55,860 nt of DNA from Deltaproteobacteria bacterium (GCA_020353155.1 CP070689.1:1353289-1409148); one strand, 5' to 3'; counted from the stretch's first letter, positions 8,350-18,030 are shown. Notes: generated by a model from the sequence alone, not told the origin. Numbers and translations are program-made.

Positions 8350-9264
8350 TCAAACGCCCAAGAGCCAGTCCAAAAGGGCGCGCTGCAAGTGCATGCGGTT
8401 CTCTGCTTGATCAAATATGGCCGAGTTCGGCCCATCCATCACTTCATCAGTGATTTCCTCGCCACGGTGGGCAGGTAAACAGTGCAACACAATAGCGTCA
8501 GGCTTGGCCTTTCTCAACAGATCTCCATTTATTTGATAGTCTCGAAAAGCTGCCAACCGTTCTCGCCTTTCTTCATCTTGCCCCATACTCGTCCAAACAT
8601 CAGTATTTATAACATCTGCGCCTCTCACAGCCGCCAGCGGATCGTTTCCGTAAAAGATTCGATCTCCGGCCAACTCTTTCGCCGTTTCCAGAATCTCTTC
8701 TTTGGGTTCATATCCCGGTGGACAGGCAAGCAATAATTGGAAAGGCAAGCGGACCGCCGCATTTATCCAGGAATGCGCCACATTGTTGCCGTCACCCACC
8801 CAAGCTATTCTCAGTGATTTGAGATCACCCTTTTTCTCCTGGATTGTTAGAATATCACCCAGTACCTGACAGGGATGGTAAAGGTCGGTGAGACCGTTAA
8901 TAACTGGAATCTCAGCATGTCTTGCCAGTTCCTGTAAATCAGCATCATCGAAGGTACGAACCACCAAACCGTCTATATAGCGGGAGAGAACCAAGGCGGT
9001 ATCTCGTAGAGTTTCGTCACGGGAAAGCTGAGTGTCCTGAGAACTCATAAAAATTACCCTGCCACCTAGCTGGTACATGGCAACCTCAAATGAGACCCTG
9101 GTGCGGGTGGAGGGCTTGTCAAAAATAAGTCCCAAGGTTTTTCCCGCCAGCGTGGGTTTGAGCTCACCCCTCTTTGAATCTTCCTTGAGGATTGATGCCC
9201 GTCTCAAAAGAGCATCAATTTCCTCAAAGCTTAGGTCCAGGATGGTCAAAAAATCTCTTTTCAT
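8350..9264 (-). CDS. argF: Ornithine carbamoyltransferase
   Basis: This enzyme makes citrulline from ornithine and carbamoyl phosphate. The carbamoyl-phosphate motif STRTR is at residues 52-56, HPCQ at 130-133 and the ornithine-binding HCLP at 261-264 of a 304-residue chain, all typical of the anabolic enzyme. It sits between argD and argG. A tract of four heptamer words fills most of the argD-argF spacer. Confidence 0.98.
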   Translation of the reverse strand: MKRDFLTILDLSFEEIDALLRRASILKEDSKRGELKPTLAGKTLGLIFDKPSTRTRVSFEVAMYQLGGRVIFMSSQDTQLSRDETLRDTALVLSRYIDGLVVRTFDDADLQELARHAEIPVINGLTDLYHPCQVLGDILTIQEKKGDLKSLRIAWVGDGNNVAHSWINAAVRLPFQLLLACPPGYEPKEEILETAKELAGDRIFYGNDPLAAVRGADVINTDVWTSMGQDEERRERLAAFRDYQINGDLLRKAKPDAIVLHCLPAHRGEEITDEVMDGPNSAIFDQAENRMHLQRALLDWLLGV

Positions 9265-9278
9265 GGCTCTTTGATCCG

Positions 9279-9313
9279 GCTTGCATAGCGCTTAGCGCCA
9301 AGCGCCTAGCTTT
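9279..9313. repeat. Heptamer repeat in the argD-argF spacer
   Basis: Five in-phase 7-bp words (GCTTGCA, TAGCGCT, TAGCGCC and relatives) fill the central half of a 65-bp spacer. Confidence 0.8.
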
Positions 9314-9329
9314 ATCACTAAAAACAAAA

Positions 9330-10523
9330 TTAATGCTTATCTCTAAAAACGCTTTCTAAGGTCTCAACAAGACGATCAACTTCAATGGAGGTCACTATCA
9401 GTGGAGGCAAAAAACGTAGTACTTTTTCTGCGGTGCAATTTAGAAGGACACCTCTCTCCTGACATTGGGCCACAAGCTCACCCCCTGGGAAATCAAGTTC
9501 AATCCCTAAAATTAGACCGCGGCCTCGCACCTCTCTGATAAATGAATACTTATCCTTGAGGGCCAGCAAGCGCTCTCGGAAGTACTCCCCAACAGTCCGA
9601 ACCTTTTCCAAAAAAGATTCTGCACTGATTTGTCGAAAAACCTCGAAAGCTACTGCCGTGACCAATGGTGTACCCCCGAAAGTACTGGCATGGCTTCCAG
9701 GGCCGAATGCCTCTGCCACTTTATCCGTGGTAAGCATTGCGCCAATTGGCATGCCATTGGCCAGTGCTTTGGCCAGGGTCATAATGTCCGGGGTAACACC
9801 TTCGTGCTGGTGAGAGAAGAGTTTTCCTGTTCTCCCCATTCCCACCTGAATCTCGTCGTAAATCAGGAGTAGGTCATGTCTGGTACAGAGTTCCCTCAGG
9901 CCCTCCAAATAATTCCTCTCCGGAACGCGGACTCCCCCTTCTCCCTGGATGGGTTCAACCAGCACTGCACAGACGGTTTCATCAATGGCTTTAGCCACCG
10001 CATCCACGCTATCGAACTCCACATAGCGAAAGCCGTCAACCAAAGGTTCGAATCCTTCCTGAATCTTTTGCTGACCAGTGGCAGAAAGCGTAGCCAGGGT
10101 GCGCCCATGGAAGGAATTCTTCATGGTGATGATACCATAGCGGCCAGGGCCATAACCTTTGCGGGAGTATTTTCTTGCCAGCTTTATAGCTGCCTCATTA
10201 GCCTCGGCGCCACTGTTACAAAAAAAGACTTTATCCGCAAAACAGCTGCCAGTAAGGGCTGCGGCCAATCTGACCTGGGGCTCCGTGTAGTAAAGATTTG
10301 ACACATGCACCAACTGCTGCGCCTGTTCATACATCACCCGGGCAATCTCCATCGGGCAGTGTCCAAGATTGCAGACGGCAATGCCGGCTACGAAGTCTAG
10401 ATATTGCCGGCCTTCCTGATCCCAGAGGTAGCAGCCTTTTCCACTGGCAATGGCCAGATTATAGCGATTATAGGTCTGGCAAATATGATTTTGTGATTGC
10501 TGCATGAGATCTTGTTTGTCCAT
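9330..10523 (-). CDS. argD: Acetylornithine aminotransferase
   Basis: This PLP class III aminotransferase converts N-acetylglutamate semialdehyde to acetylornithine. In bacteria the same enzyme can serve the succinyl-DAP step, which may matter because it is clustered with dap genes here. NSGAEANE is at residues 103-110, YDEIQVG at 222-228 and the PLP lysine is Lys252 in TLAKALANG. The length is 397 residues. It lies between argB and argF. The use in the lysine branch is inference. Confidence 0.97.
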   Translation of the reverse strand: MDKQDLMQQSQNHICQTYNRYNLAIASGKGCYLWDQEGRQYLDFVAGIAVCNLGHCPMEIARVMYEQAQQLVHVSNLYYTEPQVRLAAALTGSCFADKVFFCNSGAEANEAAIKLARKYSRKGYGPGRYGIITMKNSFHGRTLATLSATGQQKIQEGFEPLVDGFRYVEFDSVDAVAKAIDETVCAVLVEPIQGEGGVRVPERNYLEGLRELCTRHDLLLIYDEIQVGMGRTGKLFSHQHEGVTPDIMTLAKALANGMPIGAMLTTDKVAEAFGPGSHASTFGGTPLVTAVAFEVFRQISAESFLEKVRTVGEYFRERLLALKDKYSFIREVRGRGLILGIELDFPGGELVAQCQERGVLLNCTAEKVLRFLPPLIVTSIEVDRLVETLESVFRDKH

Positions 10524-10576
10524 GGGTATATTCTATCTCCGCATACGGGAGTCCGAGTCGCTCAAGTCGTCCATCA

Positions 10577-10681
10577 CAGAGGTCAGAAGTCGGAGATCAG
10601 AGATCAGCTTTACCCCTGACCTCTGACTTCTGATCTCTGACCTCTGAGCGCTGCCTCCCGCCCGCCGGAAGCTGCTTACTC
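10577..10681. repeat. Phase-coherent heptamer tract forming a hairpin (argB-argD spacer)
   Basis: About 105 bp parse as fifteen consecutive 7-bp units with no phase break. The left part uses CAGAGGT/CAGAAGT/CGGAGAT words. The right part uses ACCTCTG/ACTTCTG/ATCTCTG words, their reverse complements, so 10577-10607 pairs with 10616-10647. The last unit overlaps the argB stop codon. Confidence 0.85.
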
Positions 10682-11566
10682 CTTGCCACTCACTATTTCG
10701 GTGCCAATGCCCTGGTCCATGAATATCTCCAGGAGCACGGCATGCTGAATCCTGCCGTCAATGATGTGGGCCTTATCCACTCCTTCTTTAACTGCTTCGA
10801 TGGCATAACGGACTTTAGGAATCATCCCCCCCTTGAGGACTCCATCTTTGATAAGTTTGGCCGCCTGATTCGTGTCCAAACTGGATATGAGCTTGCCGTC
10901 AGCATCTAGTACGCCCGGCACATCTGTGAGCAGAATCAGTTTGACCGCCTTGAGGGCCGGGGCTAACTTACCAGCCACAAGATCGGCGTTTATGTTATAG
11001 GTCTCACCCTGAGATCCCACGCCCACTGGAGCTATGACCGGAATGAACCGGCTTGCCTCTAAGGTCTGAATTACTCCGGCTTGAATGGCCTCAACCTCGC
11101 CCACCATCCCCAAATCGATGAGCTCGGGAGGTTTGTCCCCTTCTTGATTGCGATAAAGCTGTAGCTTCCGGGCCTGAATCAAACGCCCGTCTTTGCCGCT
11201 AAGCCCAACAGCCTGGCCACCATGCTGGTTAATGAGAGCTACTATTTCTTTGTTGACTTTGCCCACCAGCACCATCTCAACCACATCCATGGTTTCTCTG
11301 TCGGTAACTCTCATACCCTCAAGGAAATCAGACTTTTTCCCTATCCTTTCCAGGGTTTGGCCAATCTGCGGTCCTCCGCCATGAACCACTACCGGATTGA
11401 TGCCAACATACTTGAGCAGCACAATGTCTTGAGCAAAACTGTCTTTAAGGTGCTCGTCTACCATGGCATGGCCGCCATACTTGATTACAATGGTTCTCTG
11501 ATAGAACTGCCGCATCCATGGCAGTGCCTCAATGAGAATGTTTGCTTTTTCAATTAATTTTTCCAT
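10676..11566 (-). CDS. argB: N-acetylglutamate kinase
   Basis: This enzyme phosphorylates N-acetylglutamate, usually the arginine-feedback-regulated step. It is a 296-residue amino-acid kinase fold protein with KYGGHAM at residues 29-35 and [11 protein letters not shown] at about 59-69. The conserved C-terminal nucleotide-binding run is [11 protein letters not shown]. The N-terminal helix before the KYGGHAM strand ([15 protein letters not shown]) is the feature associated with hexameric, arginine-sensitive enzymes, so feedback inhibition is plausible. Confidence 0.98.
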   Translation of the reverse strand: MEKLIEKANILIEALPWMRQFYQRTIVIKYGGHAMVDEHLKDSFAQDIVLLKYVGINPVVVHGGGPQIGQTLERIGKKSDFLEGMRVTDRETMDVVEMVLVGKVNKEIVALINQHGGQAVGLSGKDGRLIQARKLQLYRNQEGDKPPELIDLGMVGEVEAIQAGVIQTLEASRFIPVIAPVGVGSQGETYNINADLVAGKLAPALKAVKLILLTDVPGVLDADGKLISSLDTNQAAKLIKDGVLKGGMIPKVRYAIEAVKEGVDKAHIIDGRIQHAVLLEIFMDQGIGTEIVSGKE

Positions 11567-11572
11567 ATTTCA

Positions 11573-11617
11573 AGTGCCTAAAATGAGCTAAAGTTAACTA
11601 AAATGCCTAAAATAACA
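11573..11617. repeat. TGCCTAAAAT-type tandem words
   Basis: Four degenerate units of about 10 bp ending in CTAAAA, upstream of argB. A related tract lies at 19131-19165. The remainder of the hslU-argB spacer (121 bp) shows no gene. Confidence 0.6.
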
Positions 11618-11687
11618 AAAGCTTATTAAGTTTCATGGATGTGTGAGCTGTATTTCCCTATGCTCCATGCCAGGTGCCATGTTGTCT

Positions 11688-13055
11688 TTATAAGATATAC
11701 CTACTCAAATCTTCGTCCTTGACAATTTCCTGAAGTTTTTCCTGCACATACTTTCTGGTTATTAGAATCTGCTGCCCCTTCAATTCGTGAGCGTTAAATG
11801 AGACATCATCGAGGAGTCGCTCCATTACCGTGTGAAGTCGCCTGGCCCCGATGTTCTCTGTACGTGAGTTCACGTCATGGGCTATTTGGGCAACTTCCTC
11901 GATAGCATCTTCCTGGAAAACAAGCTCAATACCTTCTGTGTCCATTAACGCCTCATACTGTATGGTCAAGGCATTTTCTGGCTCTTTCAAGATGCGGATA
12001 AACTCTTTTTTTCCCAATGCATCCAGTTCCACTCTTATGGGGAATCGCCCCTGGAGTTCTGGAATAAGATCTGCTGGTTTGGAGGCATGAAATGCTCCGG
12101 AAGCAATAAAGAGAACGTGATCGGTTCTTACCATTCCGTACTTGGTATTAACCGTAGAGCCTTCCACAATGGGCAGTAGGTCCCGCTGGACCCCTTCCCG
12201 CGAGACGTCAGGCCCCCTGGTACTCTCCCTGGAAGCTATTTTGTCTATTTCATCCAGAAAGATAATGCCCGAATGTTCTACCCTTTCGATGGCTAACTTG
12301 ACTACCTTGTCCATGTCGATCAACCGCTGGGCTTCTTCCTGGGTCAAAATCTCCAGGGCCTCGGGGACCTTAACTTTGCGCCGCTTGGTGCGGCGAGGCA
12401 TGACGTTGCCCAACATCTCTCGCAAGTTGATGTCCATTTCCTCTAGCCCTGCACTGCTGAAGATTTCGATCATGGGGTAACTTCTATCGCTCACCTCCAA
12501 GTCAACATAGCGTTGGTCAAACCGGCCTTCCCGCAGCAGCCGGCGGAGCTTCTCCCGAGTTCCCGAAGCACTGTTCGTCTCAGCTCGATCAGTTTGTCCA
12601 GCCGTAATAACATCAGTCTCTGCTGGGTACTCTTGATCTCTTTTGAGCGGCAGTAAAATATCTAGGGTCTTCTCTTCCGCGATCTCAGCAGCCCTAGCCA
12701 TCACCTGTTCTTGTTCTTCACCTCTCACCATGTTGACTGCAAGTTCGCAGAGATCGCGAATCATGGACTCAACGTCACGTCCCACATATCCCACTTCGGT
12801 AAATTTGGAAGCTTCAACTTTTAAAAAAGGTGAATTGGCCAGCGAAGCTAGCCGCCGGGCAATTTCGGTCTTGCCCACACCTGTCGGGCCAATCATGATG
12901 ATATTTTTAGGGGCAATCTCGTCCCTCAGATGCTCTGGCACTTGCTGCCGCCGCCAGCGGTTTCTTAAAGCAATGGCTACAGACCGCTTGGCGTCATTCT
13001 GGCCAACAATATATTTGTCCAGTTCCTTGACTATTTCAGGTGGAGTCAATTCCAT
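11688..13055 (-). CDS. hslU: ATP-dependent protease ATPase subunit HslU
   Basis: This AAA+ unfoldase feeds substrates to HslV. I choose the ATG at 13055, giving 455 residues beginning [19 protein letters not shown]. It lies inside the hslV 3' end (20-bp overlap) and has GAGGAAGG upstream. Walker A GPTGVGKT is at residues 56-63 and Walker B FLDEID at about 266-271. The intermediate I domain lies between them. The C-terminal tail ends in DEDLSRYIL, the segment that docks into HslV. Confidence 0.98.
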   Translation of the reverse strand: MELTPPEIVKELDKYIVGQNDAKRSVAIALRNRWRRQQVPEHLRDEIAPKNIIMIGPTGVGKTEIARRLASLANSPFLKVEASKFTEVGYVGRDVESMIRDLCELAVNMVRGEEQEQVMARAAEIAEEKTLDILLPLKRDQEYPAETDVITAGQTDRAETNSASGTREKLRRLLREGRFDQRYVDLEVSDRSYPMIEIFSSAGLEEMDINLREMLGNVMPRRTKRRKVKVPEALEILTQEEAQRLIDMDKVVKLAIERVEHSGIIFLDEIDKIASRESTRGPDVSREGVQRDLLPIVEGSTVNTKYGMVRTDHVLFIASGAFHASKPADLIPELQGRFPIRVELDALGKKEFIRILKEPENALTIQYEALMDTEGIELVFQEDAIEEVAQIAHDVNSRTENIGARRLHTVMERLLDDVSFNAHELKGQQILITRKYVQEKLQEIVKDEDLSRYIL

Positions 13056-13590
13056 CGTTGCCTTCTTCAAGCTCCTCAAAAACAAAATACTTGTTGGTGT
13101 AAACACAGATTTCTGCCGTGATCTCCATTGCGGCCTCGGCTATTTGGCGGGCGCTGAGATCTGTGTGTCTCGCCAGGGCACGGGCCGCAGCCAGTGCTTG
13201 CGGGCCACCCGAACCAATGGCTAGTAGACCGTCATCCGGCTCTATTACGTCGCCGTTGCCCGAAATAACTAGGGAGCTGTCTTGATCTACCGCAGCCAGC
13301 AAAGCTTCCAGACGACGAAGCATTCTGTCTGTACGCCAGTCCTTGGCCAGTTCAACTGCAGCCCTGCGCAAATTTCCACTGTATTGCTCCAATTTGGCCT
13401 CGAATCGTTCGAAAAGTGTAAAGGCATCTGCGGTAGTACCGGCGAATCCGGCTATAACTTTTCCCTGGAAAAGGCGGCGGACCTTTCGCGCCTGGTGTTT
13501 TATCACCGTATCTCCCATAGTTACCTGTCCATCGCCTGCAACCACCACTTGGGATCCACGACGAACCACCAGTATTGTTGTACCTTTCAT
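13036..13590 (-). CDS. hslV: ATP-dependent protease proteolytic subunit HslV
   Basis: This proteasome-beta-like peptidase forms the double ring of the HslUV protease. The ATG at 13590 has AGGGGAA upstream; a TTG two codons earlier is less likely. The sequence starts [12 protein letters not shown], so a short propeptide must be removed to expose the N-terminal catalytic Thr. GDGQVT and [17 protein letters not shown] are family motifs. The length is 184 residues. The coding end overlaps hslU, so synthesis of the two subunits is coupled. Confidence 0.98.
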   Translation of the reverse strand: MKGTTILVVRRGSQVVVAGDGQVTMGDTVIKHQARKVRRLFQGKVIAGFAGTTADAFTLFERFEAKLEQYSGNLRRAAVELAKDWRTDRMLRRLEALLAAVDQDSSLVISGNGDVIEPDDGLLAIGSGGPQALAAARALARHTDLSARQIAEAAMEITAEICVYTNKYFVFEELEEGNDGIDST

Positions 13591-13632
13591 GAGCAATTCC
13601 CCTGTGAAAGCGCTTTTGGCTTATGCCACTGG

Positions 13633-13711
13633 GCACTAGGGACTAAGCACTAGGCACCAAATTAACCTATGACCTTGTAGTGCTTAGTGCCTACTGCCTA
13701 GTGCCTAGTTG
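13633..13711. repeat. CTAGTGC/GCACTAG heptamer inverted repeat
   Basis: Four heptamer words (GCACTAG, GGACTAA and relatives) at 13633-13660 face five complementary words (TTAGTGC, CTAGTGC and relatives) at 13677-13711, giving a long hairpin in the xerC-hslV spacer. The same word recurs at 33266-33286 and 52547-52585. Confidence 0.85.
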
Positions 13712-13761
13712 AGAAGGCTTTCTGCTGCGCCAAGAGCATTATGCCGTAAACTAGGGTATAT

Positions 13762-14715
13762 CTACTCGTCCTCTTTCCCTTCTTGTTTCTCCTGTTCTCG
13801 TCGCGGCAGCCGGCTCCGCGGGTGTGCCTTATCGTACTCAGCCATGAGCTTGTCTACGCTTAGATGAGTGTAACGCTGCGTGGTAGAGAGACTGACGTGG
13901 CCCAACATTTCCTGCACCGCCCTGAGGTCAGCTCCAGCATCGAGCAAGTGCGTAGCAAAACTGTGTCGGAGGCCGTGGGGACTCAGAGGCCTTCCTATGT
14001 TACACCGCAGCATGTGTTTCTTCAGCAACCGTGATATACTCCTGGAACTCAATCTGCCACCGCGATTGTTGAGAAATAGCGCCTCATCTTCCATCTCCAT
14101 GCCCAGCAATTCTCCTCTTCTTTTCATATAGCCGGACAGTGCATCTCTTGCTTTGCTGCCGACGGGTACCACCCTTTCCCTGTCACCCTTGCCCAAGACC
14201 CGAATAATTCCCAATTCCAGGTCAACACTAGCCAAATTCAAGGCCGTAAGTTCACTGACCCTCAGGCCGCACGAATACAGGACTTCCAGGATGGCCCGAT
14301 CACGACTTCCCAGAACATTATCGGTATCTGGACCATGCATTAGCTGGAAGGTTTCGTCTACCGGCAAAAAATCAGGGATTGCCTTTCCCATCTTAGGGGC
14401 AGAAACCATGTCTGCAGGATTCTGCTTGATCTCCCCCTGCCTGACCAGGTAGGCGAAAAAAGATCTGAGGGAAGACAGCTTCCGTGCCACTGAACTTTTG
14501 GCATTTCGCCGATAGAGCGAAGCAAGATAGGCGCGAATATCCAAATGGCCCACCTGCTGCGGAACCATAAGACCTGATGAATCCTTGTCCTCGCCCCTTT
14601 TGCCCAGGAAGCCGATAAACTGACAAAGATCACTCTCGTAATTTCTCAAAGTGTGGTCCGAGTAGTTTTTCTCCACCCTGAGGTATTGGAGAAAGTCCTG
14701 AAGTGCTTTCTTCAC
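13762..14715 (-). CDS. xerC: Tyrosine recombinase XerC
   Basis: This site-specific recombinase most likely resolves chromosome dimers at dif. I prefer the GTG at 14715 (317 residues, start MKKALQDFLQYLRVEKNYS), which has GGGAGAAA upstream and matches XerC N-termini. The frame stays open to 14760. Catalytic residues are Arg152 (CGLRVSEL), Lys176, His247 and Arg250 (PHGLRHSFATH), His273 (LGH) and Tyr282 (QRYTHL). Next to hslVU is a classical position for xerC, and no integrase cargo or att site is seen, so a housekeeping role fits. Confidence 0.95.
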   Translation of the reverse strand: MKKALQDFLQYLRVEKNYSDHTLRNYESDLCQFIGFLGKRGEDKDSSGLMVPQQVGHLDIRAYLASLYRRNAKSSVARKLSSLRSFFAYLVRQGEIKQNPADMVSAPKMGKAIPDFLPVDETFQLMHGPDTDNVLGSRDRAILEVLYSCGLRVSELTALNLASVDLELGIIRVLGKGDRERVVPVGSKARDALSGYMKRRGELLGMEMEDEALFLNNRGGRLSSRSISRLLKKHMLRCNIGRPLSPHGLRHSFATHLLDAGADLRAVQEMLGHVSLSTTQRYTHLSVDKLMAEYDKAHPRSRLPRREQEKQEGKEDE

Positions 14716-15034
14716 TACGGATTTCTCCCGATAAATAGTGTAAAACTTGATATTTAGCACAGTGCCAGAAAAAGAATCAACGAAAAAGTAGTTGCCAAAC
14801 TTTTTCTTGACTTTGATTTCTGCGCTGAGGTAATTTCACATGTTACCACTTTAGCAAGCAAAATCTGTGTGAAATGTGGTAACAATTGCTTATCAGTAAA
14901 CAGGAGCAAGGCGACATAAGACGGACCAGTTTACCTGTGAATACCCTTCCGTATTCAGAATCCAATCCCAAAGGCTCGTCAATCGCCCTAAAAAAGCATA
15001 CTCTAATATACAATAGCATGGGAGAGGAGTGTCC
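14716..15034. other. Divergent intergenic region with interleaved inverted repeats
   Basis: This 319-bp gap separates leftward xerC from rightward fusA2, so it should hold both promoters. ATTTCACA (14833-14840) and TGTTACCAC (14841-14849) are each followed by their exact reverse complements in the same order: TGTGAAAT (14868-14875) and GTGGTAACA (14876-14884). This could be a pair of operators or a pseudoknot-capable RNA. I see no further coding sequence. Confidence 0.55.
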
Positions 15035-17119
15035 ATGAGCAAAGACATAGCCAATCTGAGAACAGTAGGAATAATTTCCCATGGAGGTGCAGGAAAAACA
15101 AGCCTGGCGGAAGCGATGCTCTTTAACACTGGCAGTACCAAACGGCTGGGCAAGGTGGACGACGGCACTTCCATACTGGACTACGAAGCCGAGGAAATTG
15201 CCAGGCAAATAACCTTAAGCTCCTCGTTCTGTAGATTCGTCTGGAAGAAATCACCCATTACCATAATCGATACACCAGGAGATTTTAACTTCCTAGCGGA
15301 TACCCAGACCTGCCTCAGTGGGGCTGACGGAGCGTTGGTAGTAATTGATGCCATTGACGGGGTAAAAGTCCAGACAGAAAAGGTCTGGGAATTTGCCAAT
15401 GATTTCAATCTGCCCCGCATAATAACCATAAATAAAATGGACCGGGAGCGCGCTGATTTCTTTAAAGTCGTCAATGAGATCAAGGAAATCTTTGGTGACA
15501 AGGCCACCCCGGTGCACCTCCCCATTGGTTCAGCTGAGACTTTCAAGGGTGTTATCGACCTCCTCAGAGGAAAGGCCTATGACTTCCAAGATGATGGAAG
15601 TGGGAAAATAAAAGAGACCAGTGTTCCAGACGATATGACTGATTTGGTGGAAAGTCACCGTGAACAGATAATTGAACGCATAGCCGAATCCGATGATACC
15701 CTGCTTGAAAAGTACCTAGAAGGCGAAGAGCTGACGGACGAAGAACTGCTCAATGGATTGCGCAGCGGCTGCATTGCCGGTGAGGTAGTTCCTATTACTT
15801 GCAGCGCAGCCACCAAGAACATGGGCATACAGATGGTATTGGACCTCGTTGTCCAATGTCTTCCCAGCCCTCAGGATCGCGGCGAAAAAACGGGGATCAA
15901 CCCCAAAAGCAATGAAGAAGAAATGCGTAAACCCGAGGCAGGAGAGCCACTGAGCGCTCAAGTAATCAAAACTGTTAGCGATCCTTATGCCGGTCGGCTT
16001 ACAGTCATACGTATTTTTTCAGGCACCCTTTCAGCTGACAGCAATTTCTATAATGCCAACAAGGAGGCAAAGGAACGGTTTGGTTCTCTGCTGCTCATGC
16101 AGGGCAAAAACCAGGACACCATCCAAAGTGCAGGACCAGGAGAGATTGTTGCTGTTGCCAAGTTGAAAGACACCCTTACCGGCGATACTCTTTGCGATCC
16201 CAATAAACCTATCCTTTACCCGGTTACAAAAACCATGGAGCCTATTGTCTCAATGGCGGTACAGCCAAAAAGTAAGGGGGATGAGGAGAAGATTTTTTCG
16301 TCTCTAGCTCGATTGATGGAAGAAGATCCCACGCTAAAGGTGCACCGTGAAGAGCAAACCAGGGAAACAATCCTCTCCGGCATGGGTGAAATTCACATTG
16401 AAGCCACCATGGACAAACTCAAGCGTAAGTTCGGGGTAGAGGTAAATCTCTCTCCTCCAAAGATTCCATATCTTGAAACCATTAAAAAGCCGGTAAAGGG
16501 CATTGTTTACAGGCATAAGAAACAGACTGGCGGTCGGGGCCAATTCGCAGAAGTTCATTTTGATCTCACTCCGCTCGATCGTGGCACGGGATTTGAATTC
16601 GAAGAAGCCCTAGTGGGCATGAATGTGCCCCGCGGATTTGTTCCTGCGGTGGAAAAGGGAATTACGGAGGCCATGCAGACCGGAGTAAGAGCGGGCTATC
16701 CCGTGGTGGATTTCAGAGTGCGCTTCTACGATGGTAAATCCCACGAGGTTGACTCCTCAGAAATGGCCTTCAAGATTGCTGCGTCCATGTGCTTTAAGAA
16801 AGGAGTAGCAGAAGCTCAACCCACCCTGCTCGAGCCGGTTATGGAGGTGGAAGTGACGGTCCCGGATGAGAACATGGGTGATGTAATTGGCGACCTCAAC
16901 TCTAGGCGCGGCAAGGTACTGGGTATGGACTCCAAGGGAAAGAACCAGATAGTGAGAGCTCTCGTACCAATGTCGGAGGTACTTAAATATGCTCCTGACC
17001 TTCGCTCCAAAACCGGTGGCCGGGGCATGTTCACCATGAAGCTTTCCCACTACGATGAAGTGCCCGCTCACTTGCAGGAACAATTGGTAGCAGAGACCCA
17101 GAAGGAGAAAGAAGATTAA
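15035..17119 (+). CDS. fusA2: EF-G paralogue (FusA2-type translational GTPase)
   Basis: This 694-residue protein is collinear with EF-G. The start is the ATG at 15035 behind GAGAGGAG; a GTG at 15029 overlaps the ribosome binding site. G1 is HGGAGKTS (residues 16-23) and G4 is NKMD (133-136). G3 reads DTPGD (79-83) rather than DTPGH, so the His that activates water in canonical EF-G/EF-Tu is absent. The switch I RGIT motif is RQIT. Domains II-V follow, with GRGQFAEVHFD and GGRGMFTMKLSHYDEVP recognisable. It is isolated from str-operon genes, so it is probably the accessory EF-G-like protein rather than the main translocase. Confidence 0.9.
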   Translation: MSKDIANLRTVGIISHGGAGKTSLAEAMLFNTGSTKRLGKVDDGTSILDYEAEEIARQITLSSSFCRFVWKKSPITIIDTPGDFNFLADTQTCLSGADGALVVIDAIDGVKVQTEKVWEFANDFNLPRIITINKMDRERADFFKVVNEIKEIFGDKATPVHLPIGSAETFKGVIDLLRGKAYDFQDDGSGKIKETSVPDDMTDLVESHREQIIERIAESDDTLLEKYLEGEELTDEELLNGLRSGCIAGEVVPITCSAATKNMGIQMVLDLVVQCLPSPQDRGEKTGINPKSNEEEMRKPEAGEPLSAQVIKTVSDPYAGRLTVIRIFSGTLSADSNFYNANKEAKERFGSLLLMQGKNQDTIQSAGPGEIVAVAKLKDTLTGDTLCDPNKPILYPVTKTMEPIVSMAVQPKSKGDEEKIFSSLARLMEEDPTLKVHREEQTRETILSGMGEIHIEATMDKLKRKFGVEVNLSPPKIPYLETIKKPVKGIVYRHKKQTGGRGQFAEVHFDLTPLDRGTGFEFEEALVGMNVPRGFVPAVEKGITEAMQTGVRAGYPVVDFRVRFYDGKSHEVDSSEMAFKIAASMCFKKGVAEAQPTLLEPVMEVEVTVPDENMGDVIGDLNSRRGKVLGMDSKGKNQIVRALVPMSEVLKYAPDLRSKTGGRGMFTMKLSHYDEVPAHLQEQLVAETQKEKED

Positions 17120-17130
17120 AGGGCGTACAA

Positions 17131-18030
17131 ATGGATGAGACGGGAAAGCCGGCGGCGACCGATAAAGTCCATTTAAACAAGAGCAGGATCCAGGAGATCC
17201 TGGCTTTACCAGTTTCCGAAAAAATAGAACTGGCCCAAACGGGCAGCAGAGAGCTGCGCGTCCTTCTCGCCAGAGATAGTAATACTCAGGTCCAGGAGGC
17301 GGTGATCAACAGCCCCCGGATCACTGAAGTTGAGGTCGTGGCCATTGCCAGGTCGGCCAAGATCGGCCCTGCCTTACTTAGTAAGATTGCAGCTAAGCGT
17401 GATTGGTTAAAGAATTATCAAGTCCGTCTGGCTCTAGTAAGTAATCCCAAAACCCCCCTTCCCCTTGCCCTCAAACTGCTAACCACCCTCCGGGATGCTG
17501 ACCTGACAGGTCTAGCCAAGAGCAAAGTGTTGCCTGAAGAACTGGTAGTTGCTGCCGAGCGGACAATCGCTCAACGCGCCCCTGCAACTCCCCAGCAGGA
17601 AAAGGATGAAAAAAGGGCCAAAAGCCGCTATCAAGAGATACGAGACCTGCCGGTCCCCGAGAAGGTCAAGCTCGCCATGAGCGGCGACAAAGAAGCGCGC
17701 AGCATTCTCATCAAGGACAGTAACAAACAGATTCAGGAGGCGGTGCTGGACAGTCCCCGGATAACAGAGCCTGAGATTGTCGCTATTGCCAATTCACGCA
17801 ACGTGGGAGAAGAGCTACTTCGCAAGATTGCCAGCAACCGGGATTGGATGAAGAATTATCAAGTCCGTATAGGTCTGGCAAACAATCCGAAAACGCCTCT
17901 TACTATAGGACTCAGAATTATCGGCACACTGATGATTTCAGATCTCAAAAGACTGTCAAAAAGTAAGGGTGTCTCAAGCGTTTTGAGTGCTGCTGCGAAC
18001 AGGTTTCTAATCAAAAAGGGTGTTAAGTGA
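17131..18030 (+). CDS. Internally duplicated helical-repeat protein, function unknown
   Basis: I do not recognise a named family. The 299 residues consist of two tandem copies of a roughly 125-residue module, at about 20-145 and 168-293. They align almost without gaps: LPVSEKIELAQTGSRELRVL against LPVPEKVKLAMSGDKEARSI, SPRITEVEVVAIA against SPRITEPEIVAIA, RDWLKNYQVRLALVSNPKTP against RDWMKNYQVRIGLANNPKTP. The pattern is alpha-helical and HEAT/leucine-repeat-variant-like, suggesting a scaffold or binding protein. A charged linker separates the copies. There is no signal peptide. It starts 11 bp after fusA2 and ends 3 bp before mogA, so it is part of that operon. Confidence 0.8.
   Translation: MDETGKPAATDKVHLNKSRIQEILALPVSEKIELAQTGSRELRVLLARDSNTQVQEAVINSPRITEVEVVAIARSAKIGPALLSKIAAKRDWLKNYQVRLALVSNPKTPLPLALKLLTTLRDADLTGLAKSKVLPEELVVAAERTIAQRAPATPQQEKDEKRAKSRYQEIRDLPVPEKVKLAMSGDKEARSILIKDSNKQIQEAVLDSPRITEPEIVAIANSRNVGEELLRKIASNRDWMKNYQVRIGLANNPKTPLTIGLRIIGTLMISDLKRLSKSKGVSSVLSAAANRFLIKKGVK

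Noticed and set aside
10577..10681. CRISPR array
   Set aside because: The units are 7 bp, degenerate and contiguous, with no spacers, and there are no cas genes.
13762..14715. Integrase of a mobile island
   Set aside because: Next to hslVU, of XerC length and without cargo or att repeats, so a housekeeping XerC is the simpler reading.
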